A DNA stretch of 64,000 bases from Spongospora subterranea f. sp. subterranea (Eukaryota > Endomyxa: Phytomyxea > Phytomyxea > Plasmodiophorida). The notes under the pieces were generated by a model. It saw only the letters and a list, made by a program, of their open reading frames with translations. It was not told the origin of the DNA and ran no database searches. Of this stretch, positions 8,373-19,999 are shown piece by piece. The stretch's first letter is position 1, and each line of letters begins with the position of its first letter. The position numbers and the translations under genes were made by a program. The stretch is taken from positions 1 through 64,000 of the forward strand of contig JAUGWO010000012.1 of NCBI GenBank assembly GCA_049724395.1. Direction: 5' to 3'.

Positions 8373-9678
8373 TTAGAGCGCTTGAGAAGGCCATTCTTCT
8401 GACCTGTGCATTTGACAATTACGACAGGCCTTATTTGATGGGTTAGCGATTGGGACATATACACCTGCAGATAAACATGGAGGAATTTGAAAGGTGGCCA
8501 TGTCGACCGCCGAATCGGCAATGTTTACGGGACAGGATGCATCAGCAGTTGAACAATATAGTGGATCATAATCGGCAATGTTTACGGGACAGGATGCATC
8601 AGCAGTTGAACAATATAGTGGATCATAATCGGCAATGTTTACGGGACAGGATGCATCAGCAGTTGAACAATATAGTGGATCATAATCGGCAATGTTTACG
8701 GGACAGGATGCATCAGCAGTTGAACAATATAGTGGATCATAATCGGCAATGTTTACGGGACAGGATGCATCAGCAGTTGAACAATATAGGTGGATCATAA
8801 TCGGCAATGTTTACGGGACAGGATGCATCAGCAGTTGAACAATATAGTGGATCATAATCGGCAATGTTTACGGGACAGGATGCATCAGCAGTTGAACAAT
8901 ATAGTGGATCATAATCGGCAATGTTTACGGGACAGGATGCATCAGCAGTTGAACAATATAGTGGATCATAATCGGCAATGTTTACGGGACAGGATGCATC
9001 AGCTGTTGAACAATATAGTGGATCATAATCGACAAAATATATTGGCTGAGGAATATGGACAACCCGTCCTGAATTGTTTGTATAAGTGGACACTTCAGAG
9101 TAATCGACGGTTTGACCAACGTCAATAATGTCAAACAATGGCGCAGATGAGCATAACATAGCATCGTTGGGCGCCTTGAAAACATTCATTGATTCCAGAA
9201 GGTGAGAATATGCAGAATCGTCCCAAGTTCGTGAACGAAGGTCACCGTGTAAGACCGGTTCTGGTATAAAGATATTCTGACAAGGAAGTTGTGGTGAAGA
9301 GATTGCCGGGTGAGTGGGGAAGACAAACATGGGGGGGATGGCGGTATGACATAGATTAGGGTCTAAAACAGCATTATCCAGGAAACAGGGATTAAATGAA
9401 AACCAAATATATAGCTGTGGCCAAAATTCGCTTTGAAACATGGGATGCGACGCAGCATAAATGGAGGCGGAAAAGTGAATTGGACAGCAAGGAGCTTCGC
9501 ATGGAGAATATGAGGTTGGGCCATCTTGATATAGAGAGTTTGGTGAAGGGTCAGGGGATCCATTGGCTGAGAGAGGGGTACAATATCGAGAGTCGTCCAA
9601 TAATGATGGTGGATCATGACGGGGATCGGGGCCTTCTGTAATCACCAGGTCGGCATTAGCAGTCATCCTTCGTCTCAT
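8373..9678 (-). pseudogene. Hypothetical protein with 19-residue tandem repeats, one frame break
   Basis: The frame starting at 9678 encodes a Pro/Ser/aromatic-rich region of about 215 residues (no signal peptide or membrane segment seen). It then runs into tandem copies of a 19-residue unit, DYDPLYCSTADASCPVNIA, each with two Cys. At about 8790 one extra base shifts the frame, and the remaining repeats read in the neighbouring frame, ending with a short tail that contains NKACRNCQMHRSEEW and a stop at 8373. The tail faintly recalls the first half of a GATA-type zinc finger, but the second Cys pair is absent. A sequencing error or natural frameshift would explain the break equally well. The plus strand is also open across the repeats; I prefer minus because its frame extends well beyond the array. 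Confidence 0.45.
8514..9027. repeat. Nine-copy 57-bp minisatellite
   Basis: Nine almost identical 57-bp units (starts 8514, 8571, 8628, 8685, 8742, 8800, 8857, 8914, 8971). Unit five has one extra G near 8790. The last unit differs by a single base (cagctg for cagcag). The unit length is a multiple of three, so every frame is preserved from unit to unit until the insertion. Confidence 0.97.
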
Positions 9679-9699
9679 TGCTCATATTGATTGTGACAA

Positions 9700-12530
9700 C
9701 GAGCAACGGCAATATTGATGCATAACCCCAATCCTCCGAAAGAACTGATGGTTCTAAGAGCAATCGCATGCCTCAAAACCTATAGACCTTTTAGAGCAAT
9801 GCTGGCTTGAGAAATGTGGCTTTGACACAGGAACAGGAGGCACTGCAAAGCAAAAATACGAACAAGGCAAATTTGGCAAGTGAATTCCGATCAATGTCAT
9901 GCATATATCTGACGTTGCGATCACCTTCAAGTTTCACTCGGCCACTGCAAATCATTAGGGTGAACCGTGAAAGGTCAGGATTCACAAGTACCGTTGCACC
10001 ACCGTCATGAGCACAACGCCATGATCGTCAAGAAATGACGTTGGCTTTCTAAACCCTAAATAAGAAAGATGTATTGAATGACTATGGCACGGTTTGAAAA
10101 ATGTTAGTTAGAGCGCCCGGTTTCTTAAAATTTGCGACTTACATTATTGGCATCAGCTTCTCACGCTTGTTCATGCTGATACAATAGAGGAACCACAGCA
10201 CGTTTTATGGGCTCAGTATATCTTCTCGTGATGATCCAAAGTGTTTCTGGGGAATGACGTGATTTCTTTGTAGTGGTAGTCGAAGAACGTCGTTCCCGAC
10301 AATCGTCTCCAACGCATTTAGGGTGTTTTTGCATGAACAAGTATGCACCCTTACCATGTTAACCAGACTTAGCTCATGTCAGTTTCGGTTTTATTGTGGT
10401 CTCATATCATATCTAAAACCTTCGAGGTTTAAAAACTTTGCAGTTGTTTAAAAGATCAGGCCCGTTATGGTTGGGTAGATGTGTGATCGTTTGCAGAACT
10501 TATCACTATACAATTGAGAAGGTTCAGGTCAGGAATGTCATTGCGTTCGTGTTCATGGTCAGATCCTGATCCACTATCATTCGCCAGGTGATTGGTTTAT
10601 GTCGCGATGTTGACCGAAACTTCATGGGAACAGCTACAGCGGCGACAAGGATTGTTGGCTTGCAACATGGGGTCCGATATGATGATAATTGGAAAATCGA
10701 AGTCCAGTATAAACTGCTTTTCATTTTCACCCCATGAGTGCCCAATCTGCGCTTTCAATAGCAAAACGTTTCAATGACTATCCTAATGTGGCAACAAAGG
10801 CGTTGACGCGATGATGGTTTGCTAAAACAATCTGCTTTCAGCGCTTCGTTTACAGTGGTCGCAAGAGGCGAATACCAAAATGGCAAGCAGAGTACAATTC
10901 ATGAGGCTGGCGCTGATCAATAAACGAGACGATCAGGTCGAGTTGTATCAGTCAAACCCACAATGTGATTCGGTATTTTGAATGAGTTCTGTTCGTGTCA
11001 ATCGCGTCAGTTTAACTTCCTCAAACCAACGAAGCCTCTCGCCCTATGAACAGATTACTTCTTCACTTCGCAAGCATGTTTTCAAACATCTACTAGAGCG
11101 TTCTGTTTACAATACGTGAGATCATGCACGATTTTATTTGAGTATTACTTTAATGTTTTATTTCATGTCTGAGGTAATTTGTGTTAAATTTGTTATGCAG
11201 AAACTGCATGTTGAGGTGTTTCGGGTTCGAATGATATTCTGGTTTCATGATTAATTACCTGACATCTGTTTACACAACGATGTGTCCTCGTTTGTGGCCC
11301 ATAGAGTTATCTATTAACCCGATACAGATGTCGTGTTTGTTATACAATATGCTGATTGGAATTTTAAACATGATATTTGAAAATGGGATCCTGGTCAGAG
11401 AGTCGTCTCTACACATAAACATCCAAAAATTGTTTTTAGAAAATTTGTACGATGACACCGCGCTTGTGGATGCAGTACAGTTGTAGCAACCGCAAACGTG
11501 TTCGTTATTCAGCCGGTGGCAAAAGAATTCATTGATGGATATCAATCGGAAACACCTTTGTTCGAATTGCATCAACACCTCAGCTGCGAGATGACCTGGT
11601 CGAGCATCTTTGGGCATGCCAAGGACAATTTTTTATTGTGAGATTGTGGAGCTTTGTAAATTCTTGGACGCAGCGAACTCCAAGCGCTGTTTGAAATTTG
11701 CGACAATTTCGAACTTTTTGATGTGAAATTTCGGCAGCGGTCTCGTCTCCTTTTTCTGGAGCAGACATTGCAATTATTGCCATTTCAGGTTGCACCTGTA
11801 GCAGTTCATTACGCTTGTTTTGAGACCCCACCATGTCTTCTTTTTCAGCAAAAGGGTTTTCGAGGTGTTGACTCGCGTAAAAATTGGCTTTCATCTTTTG
11901 CGTGATGGAAAATTTCCTGTGTTAAGAAATTCAGACCCCATTGGCTTATGATCCCTCCAGGATTTCTTCTAGTTATTGTACTCGATTCTTTCTGCTCTGT
12001 CAAAATGTTGCATGAATGGACAGCGTTGACGTTGAAAGTAACTTTTGCCAATCCTTCAAGTATTTTATACTTGCTCTTTGTGTCAACAAAAGGAGATTTT
12101 CATATTCACCTCTTGCGGATAACAAGGTTTCTACCATAGGCTTTGTTTAGCGTCTGGATGGTCGTCAGATTTGGCAGGCCTTCCTACCAACTTTCAAAAC
12201 CTGCAGGTCGCTCGATCTCAAACAAGGATCCATCAAATACCAGGCAAGTTTCAGGGAATCCGCAAACCCGTTCAAGACCATCAGATGAATCTTCGGATTT
12301 TTCAAGGTTTTCCAAACTTTTGAAAACGATGTATAGATTTGACTTTTAGGAAAAAATCAGTTCGTCAGACTAATTACTGTAAACAAATGTCAGTAGATTT
12401 CCATGGCTGAGACTGAGCCGTGTTCAGTCGATATGCGATGCCAAAATCAACGTGTCGAGTACCAAAGGAAGCTTTCAATTGCTAGTTTTATCACGTATCA
12501 ATGTGATCGTCCGGTGCATGAGACCGATGG
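9700..12530. other. Long stretch without a recognisable gene
   Basis: Frames here are short and without family resemblance on either strand. I see no tRNA, no clear transposon protein and no strong repeat. It may be intergenic DNA or very old transposon remains. Confidence 0.6.
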
Positions 12531-12537
12531 CTTCCCC

Positions 12538-12660
12538 CGATTATATACAGAACGATTCTGGAACGAAAATGCGATGCAGAATCTTCTGGATAAAGTAACG
12601 ATTATATACCGAACGATTCCGGAACGAAAATGACCGATGCAAAATCTTCTGGATAAAGTC
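12538..12660. repeat. Tandem duplication of about 61 bp upstream of the secreted-protein gene
   Basis: Unit one (about 12538-12598) and unit two (about 12599-12660) share the pattern of ATTATATAC, AACGATTC, GGAACGAAAATG and ATCTTCTGGATAAAGT with a few substitutions. It ends about 105 bases before the start codon at 12766, so it lies in the promoter or 5' UTR of that gene. Confidence 0.9.
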
Positions 12661-12765
12661 CATTGCCCAGGGGTGAATGTCAAACGAAGTTTTATTTGCA
12701 ATTTGAGTTTGCATTCGAATCGTCGCCGATTGACTCGCTCGCTTTTTTCCAGACACCGTTCGACA

Positions 12766-13158
12766 ATGAACTTGAAAGTTTCCATCGCCCTTGTGATTCT
12801 CGTTGGAGCATGCATGATTCAGGCAGCGGAAATCAACGACGTCCGATGCACATCGCCCGGCACATTGATCGATCGCCACCAGATTAACACAGCCATTCTG
12901 AACATCTGCGGTGGAATTGCTGGCGCAATCACCAAATGCCAAGGCAATCCCAGGACGACCGTGGGCCTATTTGAGACGGCGCGATTTGATCTGAGGCCCA
13001 TCGAGGATTGTCAGACCATCAATGTGTCCAAGGGTCGCTTTGAACGCGGCGTCCGGGCAGCACTCGATCAGTGCGGCAACGCCCCGTTCACAGGTGTGAT
13101 CCCGCTAGGCACTTCGAACGGTGACTTGATGGTCGAATTGACGAAAGTTCAACCATAA
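12766..13158 (+). CDS. Small secreted protein, five cysteines in the mature form
   Basis: A 130-residue protein without introns. Residues 1-21 form a textbook signal peptide (MNLKVSIALVILVGACMIQA with a likely cut after Ala-Ala around 20-21). The mature part, about 109 residues, has Cys at 28, 48, 58, 82 and 103 and no membrane segment. An odd number of cysteines would allow two disulfides plus one free thiol or a dimer. An open frame extends upstream to 12637, but the signal peptide places the start at 12766. It stands alone in a gene-poor, transposon-rich region, a setting often seen for secreted effector-type proteins of filamentous pathogens, but no known effector motif (such as RxLR) is visible. 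I do not recognise the family. Confidence 0.7.
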   Translation: MNLKVSIALVILVGACMIQAAEINDVRCTSPGTLIDRHQINTAILNICGGIAGAITKCQGNPRTTVGLFETARFDLRPIEDCQTINVSKGRFERGVRAALDQCGNAPFTGVIPLGTSNGDLMVELTKVQP

Positions 13159-13159
13159 C

Positions 13160-14050
13160 CAGGGCATTGCCATTCGTTCTCGCGGACCTGCAAATCGCGA
13201 ATCAAAACACAGCCGATTGTCCAACAGGAACATGAAATACAAGGGGAGAATGATCCGCTATACAGTCTCATTGCGATTAGTTCATGACACCTGTCGTCAC
13301 AACAGAATTGATGAAGAGTGACCTTGACACAGTGGTATATCGTGAACAGCTCGGCCGCAAGCAAGCTTGCCAAGCATACTCAAAACACACGATTGGAGCC
13401 CTTCTCTGGCCACTCTGCCGGTCGACAATATTTGTCATATGAGGTTTGAACCCAGTTCCGACTTAATAGGAGTTATTATCACAACAATGCTACTTGTAGC
13501 CGATAGCAGTTACCAGATTGATAGAATCCCTTTGCAGAATCCAAATCAAATCCACGACATTCTCTGTGAACATACGGTGACTATCCAATTTCTGGATTCG
13601 GGACAGCACACAATCGCCCCTGGTGGCCTTGGCCCTTTGTCTGTCGAGAACTGGGTCTGCGCTTGCAGCACTGTGCTTATTCCTTTCGAGCTTGATCCTG
13701 GCGCATCGTCATCCTGACTCAACGGATGAAAAAGGTAATCGTCCCTGAACCTACGATTGAGAAGAGACCCTCGATAAGTCGAAAATGGACTTACAAAGGG
13801 ACGTCCTTACCTTGAAACCAGGTCTCGCAAGGGTTGACTGGTCAGAAGACTTTATGGTCAATGGTCAACCAACCCTGGTTGTCATTGCATCTATAACAAG
13901 CATCATGTCGGGTATGAAGCAGGTAGAGTAAGCTCTCCGCTGCTGTTCTATTGCCCATTGTTGCTTCTTCCTTCCTGACCTGGCATTGATCTAAGGCTGT
14001 CTTAAGCTCCATGTCTTTACTTACTGCAACAGCTGCTGTGGCTTCTTATT
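13160..14050. other. No recognisable gene
   Basis: Only a 116-residue plus frame (13367-13717) stands out, and it has no features I recognise and no partner exon. I treat this stretch as intergenic or decayed. Confidence 0.5.
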
Positions 14051-14059
14051 TGCAGTTTT

Positions 14060-14265
14060 TTTAAAAATTACTCAACATGCTTTCTCTTGAGTGATGAAAA
14101 CCTATTTGTCCTTATCGAAGACCAGATTTTGCCCAACATGGTCCAAATACTCGTTTTAAATAATTGGTTGCCCAGCTCTGCCTTTGTCAGACTGAACTTT
14201 CTGTGATCAAAGAACACCAGGTCGTCAACATACAGCCGGGGCATTATGACTGAATATTCACCACT
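14060..14265 (-). pseudogene. Copia reverse transcriptase relic with YVDD box
   Basis: Reading the minus strand leftward from 14260 gives RLYVDDLVFFDHRKF followed by SLTKAELGNQLFK, the active-site and following segment of Ty1/Copia reverse transcriptase (YVDD, then the region that is usually a short helix ending in Phe-Lys). Frames on both sides are closed. It is a short decayed fragment. Confidence 0.55.
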
Positions 14266-14269
14266 TCCC

Positions 14270-15350
14270 CCCGATGTACAGGAAGGATGTTACCAAGACT
14301 TTCGTCAATAAAACTTTGTCGCAAATAACATCCTCGATTAGATTTTTGCCACACGTTTGGCGCTTGTTTCCAAACGTACACTGACGTCAGCAACTTGAAC
14401 GAATTACTAATGCTTCGGTGTCTGCACGTATATTATCTCCCTAGGGCGCCATTTGAAAGTTCAGTTACGACATCCATCTGATCAACTTCAGAATTGTCAC
14501 TGACGGCTGATAAAGAAAGAGCCCCGATCGTGAAATATCACCTCGAACATCGGGTGTATTAGTATTATGGTAATATACTTCCTTGCGCTGACTGAATCCT
14601 TGTACTCATCATGCCTTGATCTGGATTAATTGCCCACTGGTTTCATTACTGACCTTGAATATAGCCCTCGACATACAATCACTTTCGCCCTATTTGGTAA
14701 TTCCATCCTCTCGTCCCACGCCTTATGTCAATTCCAACTCGTATTGATTGCCTGCAGCCAATGCGTCTTCATTGTTGATTGCCTCTTCGCAAAATTGAGG
14801 TTCGCAGACGTCGTAATTTGTTGTAACCAATTATGATGAGCCAGATATCCATATCACTCAGGTTGATTGCAAATCCCTTTGTCAATTGATGACAATCGTT
14901 TTCATTGGTCGGTTTGTCCTTTTTTATGATTGATAGCACTTTCGTCCTCAATGTGTTCATTGCTATCAGTGTCATCACGATGTAGATTCTTATTATCATC
15001 ATCACTACTATCAGCTTCAGCTTCTTCCAGTTGGTACTGTAATCTTCATCTCGCCCCTGATCAGGAATATCGTCATCCTGTCAGTTCTTTTCTGAGATTG
15101 AATAACGAACCCAGTTTCTTCCGAAATCCCATCGCGACGAACTGTGATCTTGCTGTACCATTTTCCACCATGAACGATGTTATTCCGCAAACAAAAACTT
15201 TACGATTAGTGTCTTCTCTTCATCACGATTAGTGCACAAAGCAAGTAGAAGCGCCATATATGACATGTCCCTTTTTGTTTGAGGATCGTCCTACAAAATT
15301 TGATTTCTTAAACTTGGCCTTGGCCACAAGATAAAGAGGATATCTGCTGA
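14270..15350. other. No recognisable gene
   Basis: A-T-rich sequence with short frames on both strands. Low-complexity Ser/Ile-rich frames around 14930-15060 are not credible genes. Confidence 0.5.
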
Positions 15351-15359
15351 TCAGTATAC

Positions 15360-16940
15360 AACAGCATGATGAGCAAGGAAAGCTGTGCCCGGTCGCGTAC
15401 TGCTCTCGCTTATTGATTCCTGCCGAGAAGAACTACAGTGTGCCGGGGCTGGAGTCGCTGGCGATTGTTTTCGCCCCTCACCAAGTTTCGACACTACGTT
15501 CATGACGCTCATTTCACCGTCGAAACCGATCAACGATCTCAGTTATGGCTTCAGACAGCGACTCATCCGTCACGTCTTGTCCGATGGGCTCTGCTTCTTT
15601 CCGATTATTATGTTGACATTGTCTATTTCAAAGGGATCCACGATTTTCGCTGCAGATGCACTATCGCGACAATCATTGCCGGTTGATTCCAACAATTCTG
15701 TTAGCAAATGGTCTCATGAATGATCTCGGGGAGGGGATGCAGAGCAAGCAGGTCGATCATCCCGATGATCAGGATGATCCCACTATTAATGAGTTCGAGC
15801 TGAACAGCGATATTCAGTGTCAAATCCAGGACGAGTTGGTCAATGAACTGCGAGGTCTATTGTTGAATAAGCCGGGAAGCTATCGAGGGAATATCGGAGT
15901 CAGGCGTCGTTATGGTGGATAACATGATGTTCGTACCGTTAAACCTCCGACCAAAGGTTTGAGCCGATTTCATTCTTCACACTCAATCCTTGGCGATCAG
16001 GGACGAGATCGTATGGTCCCACTCATCTCCAAGTGGTATTTCTGGATTGGGATAACACATGATGTTATCGGGTGAATTCGAGCCTGTAAGAAGTGGAGCC
16101 TCATGTGCAGAACCATTATTGATTACGAGTTTCCATGGTCACGAGTCACCCATTGATGTAATGGCGCTGGATTTAGTTGGACCGGACCACTACCTATAAC
16201 GGCAGCAGGGAACAAGTACTTACTAACGATGATGGATGTTGATAACAACTGGGCAGAGGCGATTGTTGTTCCTGACCAGTCGGCCATCACGTTAGCGAGA
16301 ACGTTCTTGAGGGGTTCATCAGTGTGTTTGGAGTGTCCAAGACGAACTCTTACTGACCAGGGAAAGATATTTATGTCGAAAGTTTTTGCAGAATCGACCA
16401 AACTGCTTGGGATACATCAAATGAGAACAATGGTCGCGTACACTGTCCAAATTCGAATGGTTCGTTGGAAAGAATGCACGGGTTTCTAGGGCGGAACAAT
16501 TACGTGATCTGCTGTCAAGATCGATCCAACGAAACTGGGATCAACATGTGCCCGAAATCATGTTTCCATATCGTACAGGGGTCTCAAGAAGTTTATGAGA
16601 TACTCCATTCCATTTAACATTTGGACGAGATCCTATCTTACCCTCGGATCAACAGGGACAATATGCGACTCCTTATGTGTTTCCATTTTCTGTCCGCAAA
16701 CTCGCGACAATCGGTCAGAGAACACTGACAACTGGATTGGGAAGTTCAAAACTGCAACTTTAGGCACCTCCAATATCCATTTGATTCCACCAGAAACATA
16801 TTGATGTCGAGGAACAAGTTCGGTCAAGAGACGGATCATGCTCACACAACCGCCATTGCTTGAAGGCCAAACCACCCAATCAGAGACCGATTGTCGCGAA
16901 GATGTGGACAGAATCAAAACAACATAAGGTGTCCCAGGTT
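15360..16940 (+). pseudogene. Ty3/Gypsy pol relic: RNase H and integrase
   Basis: Plus-strand fragments in pol order. From 15380 to 15690 there is an RNase H-like segment (the piece around TKFRHYVHDAHFTVETDQ matches the conserved thumb of Gypsy RNase H). From 16160 to 16480 there is an integrase core (ALDLVGPDHYLPITAAGN with the first Asp, and RRTLTDQGKIFMSKVFAE with the second). Around 16565-16660 a post-core segment follows (DTPFHLTFGRDPILPSDQ). Multiple frameshifts and stops separate them, so no protein is made. It is a decayed internal region; I could not find matching LTRs. Confidence 0.65.
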
Positions 16941-17536
16941 GTCCTGTACATGAACAATTTCTGGGCAGTAATAAATGACGGCGTCTTCGACACTGCCCCA
17001 CATGTCATGTCTCATGTTCATCACATTTGTACAAACTTGAAGCATGTTTGGGCGTAGTCCTCCTTTCCAATTGGACGGAGAATTGTTCGTAGAATCTCCA
17101 GATCTTTCGCTTCCGTGGGGCCAAAAGTACTTGTTTAACAAATATAATGTCATCTCAGTGTCCATGGTACAAGTATTGACGGCGATGAATTCCTCTCCGT
17201 TCTTGAAACTCCAACGGAGTCCGAACGTTTTCCAGTCGCTGATGCCAAAGTGTCTGGAGGCCGACCATCATTGCTATATGCGGGTTATCGCTTGGTTGTT
17301 GATGTGGCATAACGCAGCACGCCACCTTGAAGGGGCAGCTTATCATTGATCTCACTCTGTTTCACGTATCTGTACGTGTGATCCAGACATTAGGAGAAAG
17401 ATGGTCTTGGTTTTGGCGAGCAATGCTGTAAATCTCCACCGATGCGTTCATTGCGCATTAGTCGTTTGATTGATGGCAGCGGACGGTGTGTCCGGAGTAG
17501 CAATCGCTGGAAAGATGAACTCCCCACGTGCGAAAT

Positions 17537-17895
17537 TCATACCATCCAGCGTTTGATCTTTGGGAATGCCTCAACATTGGCGAGAACGCGGACCTGAAAC
17601 TCATCGATTTCAATGACAATCAACAGGGCACACACCGACAGGTAAAATTCGCGTGCCAATGGGATGGAATTAAGCCGGAATTCGCTGCACCCATTGTCAG
17701 CGTCCTTTTGAAATGAACAGTGCAACATCGATAGAAACGCTCCAAGTGGATGGCTTCATCGCTTGAAACTGTGCAGTGATTTTGCAAAGAGTTTTCGAAC
17801 CCGCTGCGCTTGGCGTCCGAAAAGTCGCACGTCATTCCTGGAAATGACTTCTCAGGGTCAGTCTCCCAAACATTGAGATAATTGGGCATTTCCAA
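17537..17895 (-). pseudogene. MULE-type transposase relic
   Basis: The minus frame from 17895 contains GMTCDFSDAKRSGFE, then HLERFYRCCTVHFKRTLT. This is the pattern of Mutator-like transposases around the catalytic Asp (CDFE-like) and the following Cys/His segment (C-x-HFK). A frameshift near 17650-17700 moves the continuation into the frame with REFYLSVCALL and VEAFPKIKRWM. Only this middle piece is present. Confidence 0.55.
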
Positions 17896-18080
17896 CGCTC
17901 AAAATATTACACTGAGGTGAGCAGAATAATGTAATGTCGACTTTCCCATTAGCAATGAGATCGCGAATGGAATGTTTCGATTGATAACTGGGCAAAATCC
18001 GGACGTCATGTAGTGACATTAATTGTTGGATAATGTTCTTCAAAAAAAAACGCTTGATCATATTAGATTGAAGTGACGAC

Positions 18081-18458
18081 CTACCTTTTTTTTTTACGAT
18101 CTTGGATGAAGGGCGTCATCAGCACGATGTGCACGTCTTCCATTACCAAGCTGGTGCTTGCAACAATTTTAGTACCGAAAATCGCCTCGAACGCCGCCAC
18201 GCTTCCGATCGACGATACTGCCTTCTTCCGTGTCAATATCTTGTTTCTTGAATACGTCAATCGACTCAGGTCAACGAACGACGAGTGAATGTCAATGATT
18301 GCCGGTCGGGAGTACGCCATATCTGCAGGTTTTCGGCGCCGTCCCACGATACCAAATCGCTTGAACCTATTCATCAATGCGTCAACGACGGTTCCATGAT
18401 CGACGTTTGTGCAGGGTATGAGTTCGACGAAGTTGCTAAAGTCGTCCTTCAACACCAA
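18081..18458 (-). pseudogene. Ty3/Gypsy integrase core fragment
   Basis: A 125-residue minus frame starts MVLKDDFSNFVELIPC and continues DHGTVVDALMNRFKRFGI, the segment of Gypsy integrase after the first catalytic Asp. I know very similar wording from oomycete Gypsy elements. The second half of the frame does not continue the integrase, so it is a junction with unrelated DNA. Confidence 0.5.
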
Positions 18459-19000
18459 AATGTAATTAAAGAGATTCCAGCACTTCGACAGATGTTCGCT
18501 AATAGACAGATAGTCGTAGTGGTTGACCAGGTATTTTTATTGGATATTCCCCTACTTTAAAGGGGTACATCTTCATGCGCGATAACGATAAACAAGTGCT
18601 TGTTCGTCGTGACATGACGTTTGACGAATCATTTGATGCAATCCTCTGCCATAGAGATGACGGCACACTCATAAAATCGTACATGGACACTAGTAGTAGT
18701 AGACTCTATTCCCTGAATGACACAGGGCAATACGAGGAAAATGAAATTTTAGAAAAATAATGGGCAATGGTCATCCCACATTTGAGACGAGGTTCGTTGC
18801 CAGGGGCTTTACCCCAACGGTATGGTCTTGATTATACCGACACTTTCTCATCCGTCTTAAATTACGGATCTATGGGGTTTATCGTGAGCCTTGCATCGAA
18901 ACGCAAATGGCCAATATCACACAGGGACGTTCGAGGGTCGTATTGAACCCACACTGCTAGAAACCATTTACATGATCCAGCGGAAGTGCTTCTTTCAACC

Positions 19001-19019
19001 GGGGGGGGGGGGGGGGGGG
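19001..19019 (+). repeat. Homopolymer of 19 G
   Basis: An uninterrupted G run, unusual in otherwise balanced sequence. Such runs are prone to length error in sequencing and could form a G-quadruplex, but no gene depends on it here. Confidence 0.95.
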
Positions 19020-19136
19020 AGAATAAACCAAGCATTCCTAACATAAGCCCTAAATGGACGTAAACAAGCAGGCCGTGCATGGCAAACAACCCTGTTTAAG
19101 ACACTGAAAGACAACAATTTACAACAGTCCGTTTAC

Positions 19137-19480
19137 GAGCCTTGTATTCAACATACAGAATGAAAGACCTCGAAAATGTAAAAACGTTCTTAGGAATCGA
19201 GATCCTACACCGAGAACCCAACTCAATCATAACTCAACGTGATCAAAGTTTACACATCCTAGAGCGCTTCAAACAAGTAAATTGTAAACCAAAACTCACA
19301 CCAGTTTCAGGTTGTGATATTACAGGCGACATCTGTGCTGAACACCTACCCAATTAGAGAAGCTCTAGGAGCACTCATGTTCATTGCGAACATGACACGA
19401 CCAGATATAGCCTACATCGTTAACCAACTGAGCCGATCCGTGTCGAAACCAACAACAAAACTCTGGAGGAATGTCCAATT
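19137..19480 (+). pseudogene. Copia reverse transcriptase, C-terminal relic
   Basis: The plus frame from 19142 has YRMKDLENVKTFLGIEI and ERFKQVNCKPKLTPV. After a frame change near 19350 it continues with YREALGALMFIANMTRPDI and VNQLSRSVSKPT. This order (MKDLG...LGIEI, then the S-LMYL-TRPDI-like block) is diagnostic of the end of Ty1/Copia reverse transcriptase. A frameshift and short length make it a relic. Confidence 0.75.
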
Positions 19481-19689
19481 TGGCGACTAATTACGGGTTA
19501 ATGTTTGGCAGGCCTGAGCTGCCGACAACAGCTTCGATGACGACGTTAATGATCGGATGTTCGGACGATATATGATATCGTCCCGATCAACCAAGCAGAA
19601 ATCTGTGTCGTTATCAACCACTTAAATCAGAATATATATGGCCCTGTTGTGATGCGGCAAATGGACCTTTGAGGATGGAAAACTTATAT

Positions 19690-19860
19690 GAAGCAATTAT
19701 TCAGAAAACTTGTAAAACCTGTGGTTATATTCCAAGATAACCAGATTGCAGGAAATATCGAGACGAAGGTGTGGTAATGTTGGAATCGATAGGGCGTATC
19801 AGGATGTGAAGACGGTCCCTAACGTACCTAACTTACTGTTCATCGTAGGATCTGATATAC
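19690..19860 (+). pseudogene. Possible Copia protease/pre-integrase relic
   Basis: Around 19795-19855 the plus strand reads AYQDVKTVPNVPNLLFIVG, resembling the VLYVP-L--NLLSVG segment after Copia protease. It lies after the RT relic, which is the wrong order for one element, so it would belong to a different insertion. Flanking frames are closed. Confidence 0.3.
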
Positions 19861-19999
19861 TTCTGTATAACAATTACTTGTTCTTATGTTCATCTTAATC
19901 AATACCCAACAGGTTGTTAACAAGGTCATCATTGTCGGGTCATTACATACCTAACACGTTTGGATCACGACAGTAGACCCCATCGAGCCACCTTGTCGA

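Noticed and set aside
8514-9027. CRISPR-like array
   Set aside because: The units are contiguous with no unique spacers, and the DNA is eukaryotic.
8450-9128. Plus-strand frames across the 57-bp repeats (unit NRQCLRDRMHQQLNNIVDH)
   Set aside because: Any 57-bp repeat without a stop keeps frames open on both strands. The minus frame extends more than 600 bases beyond the array, the plus frames hardly at all.
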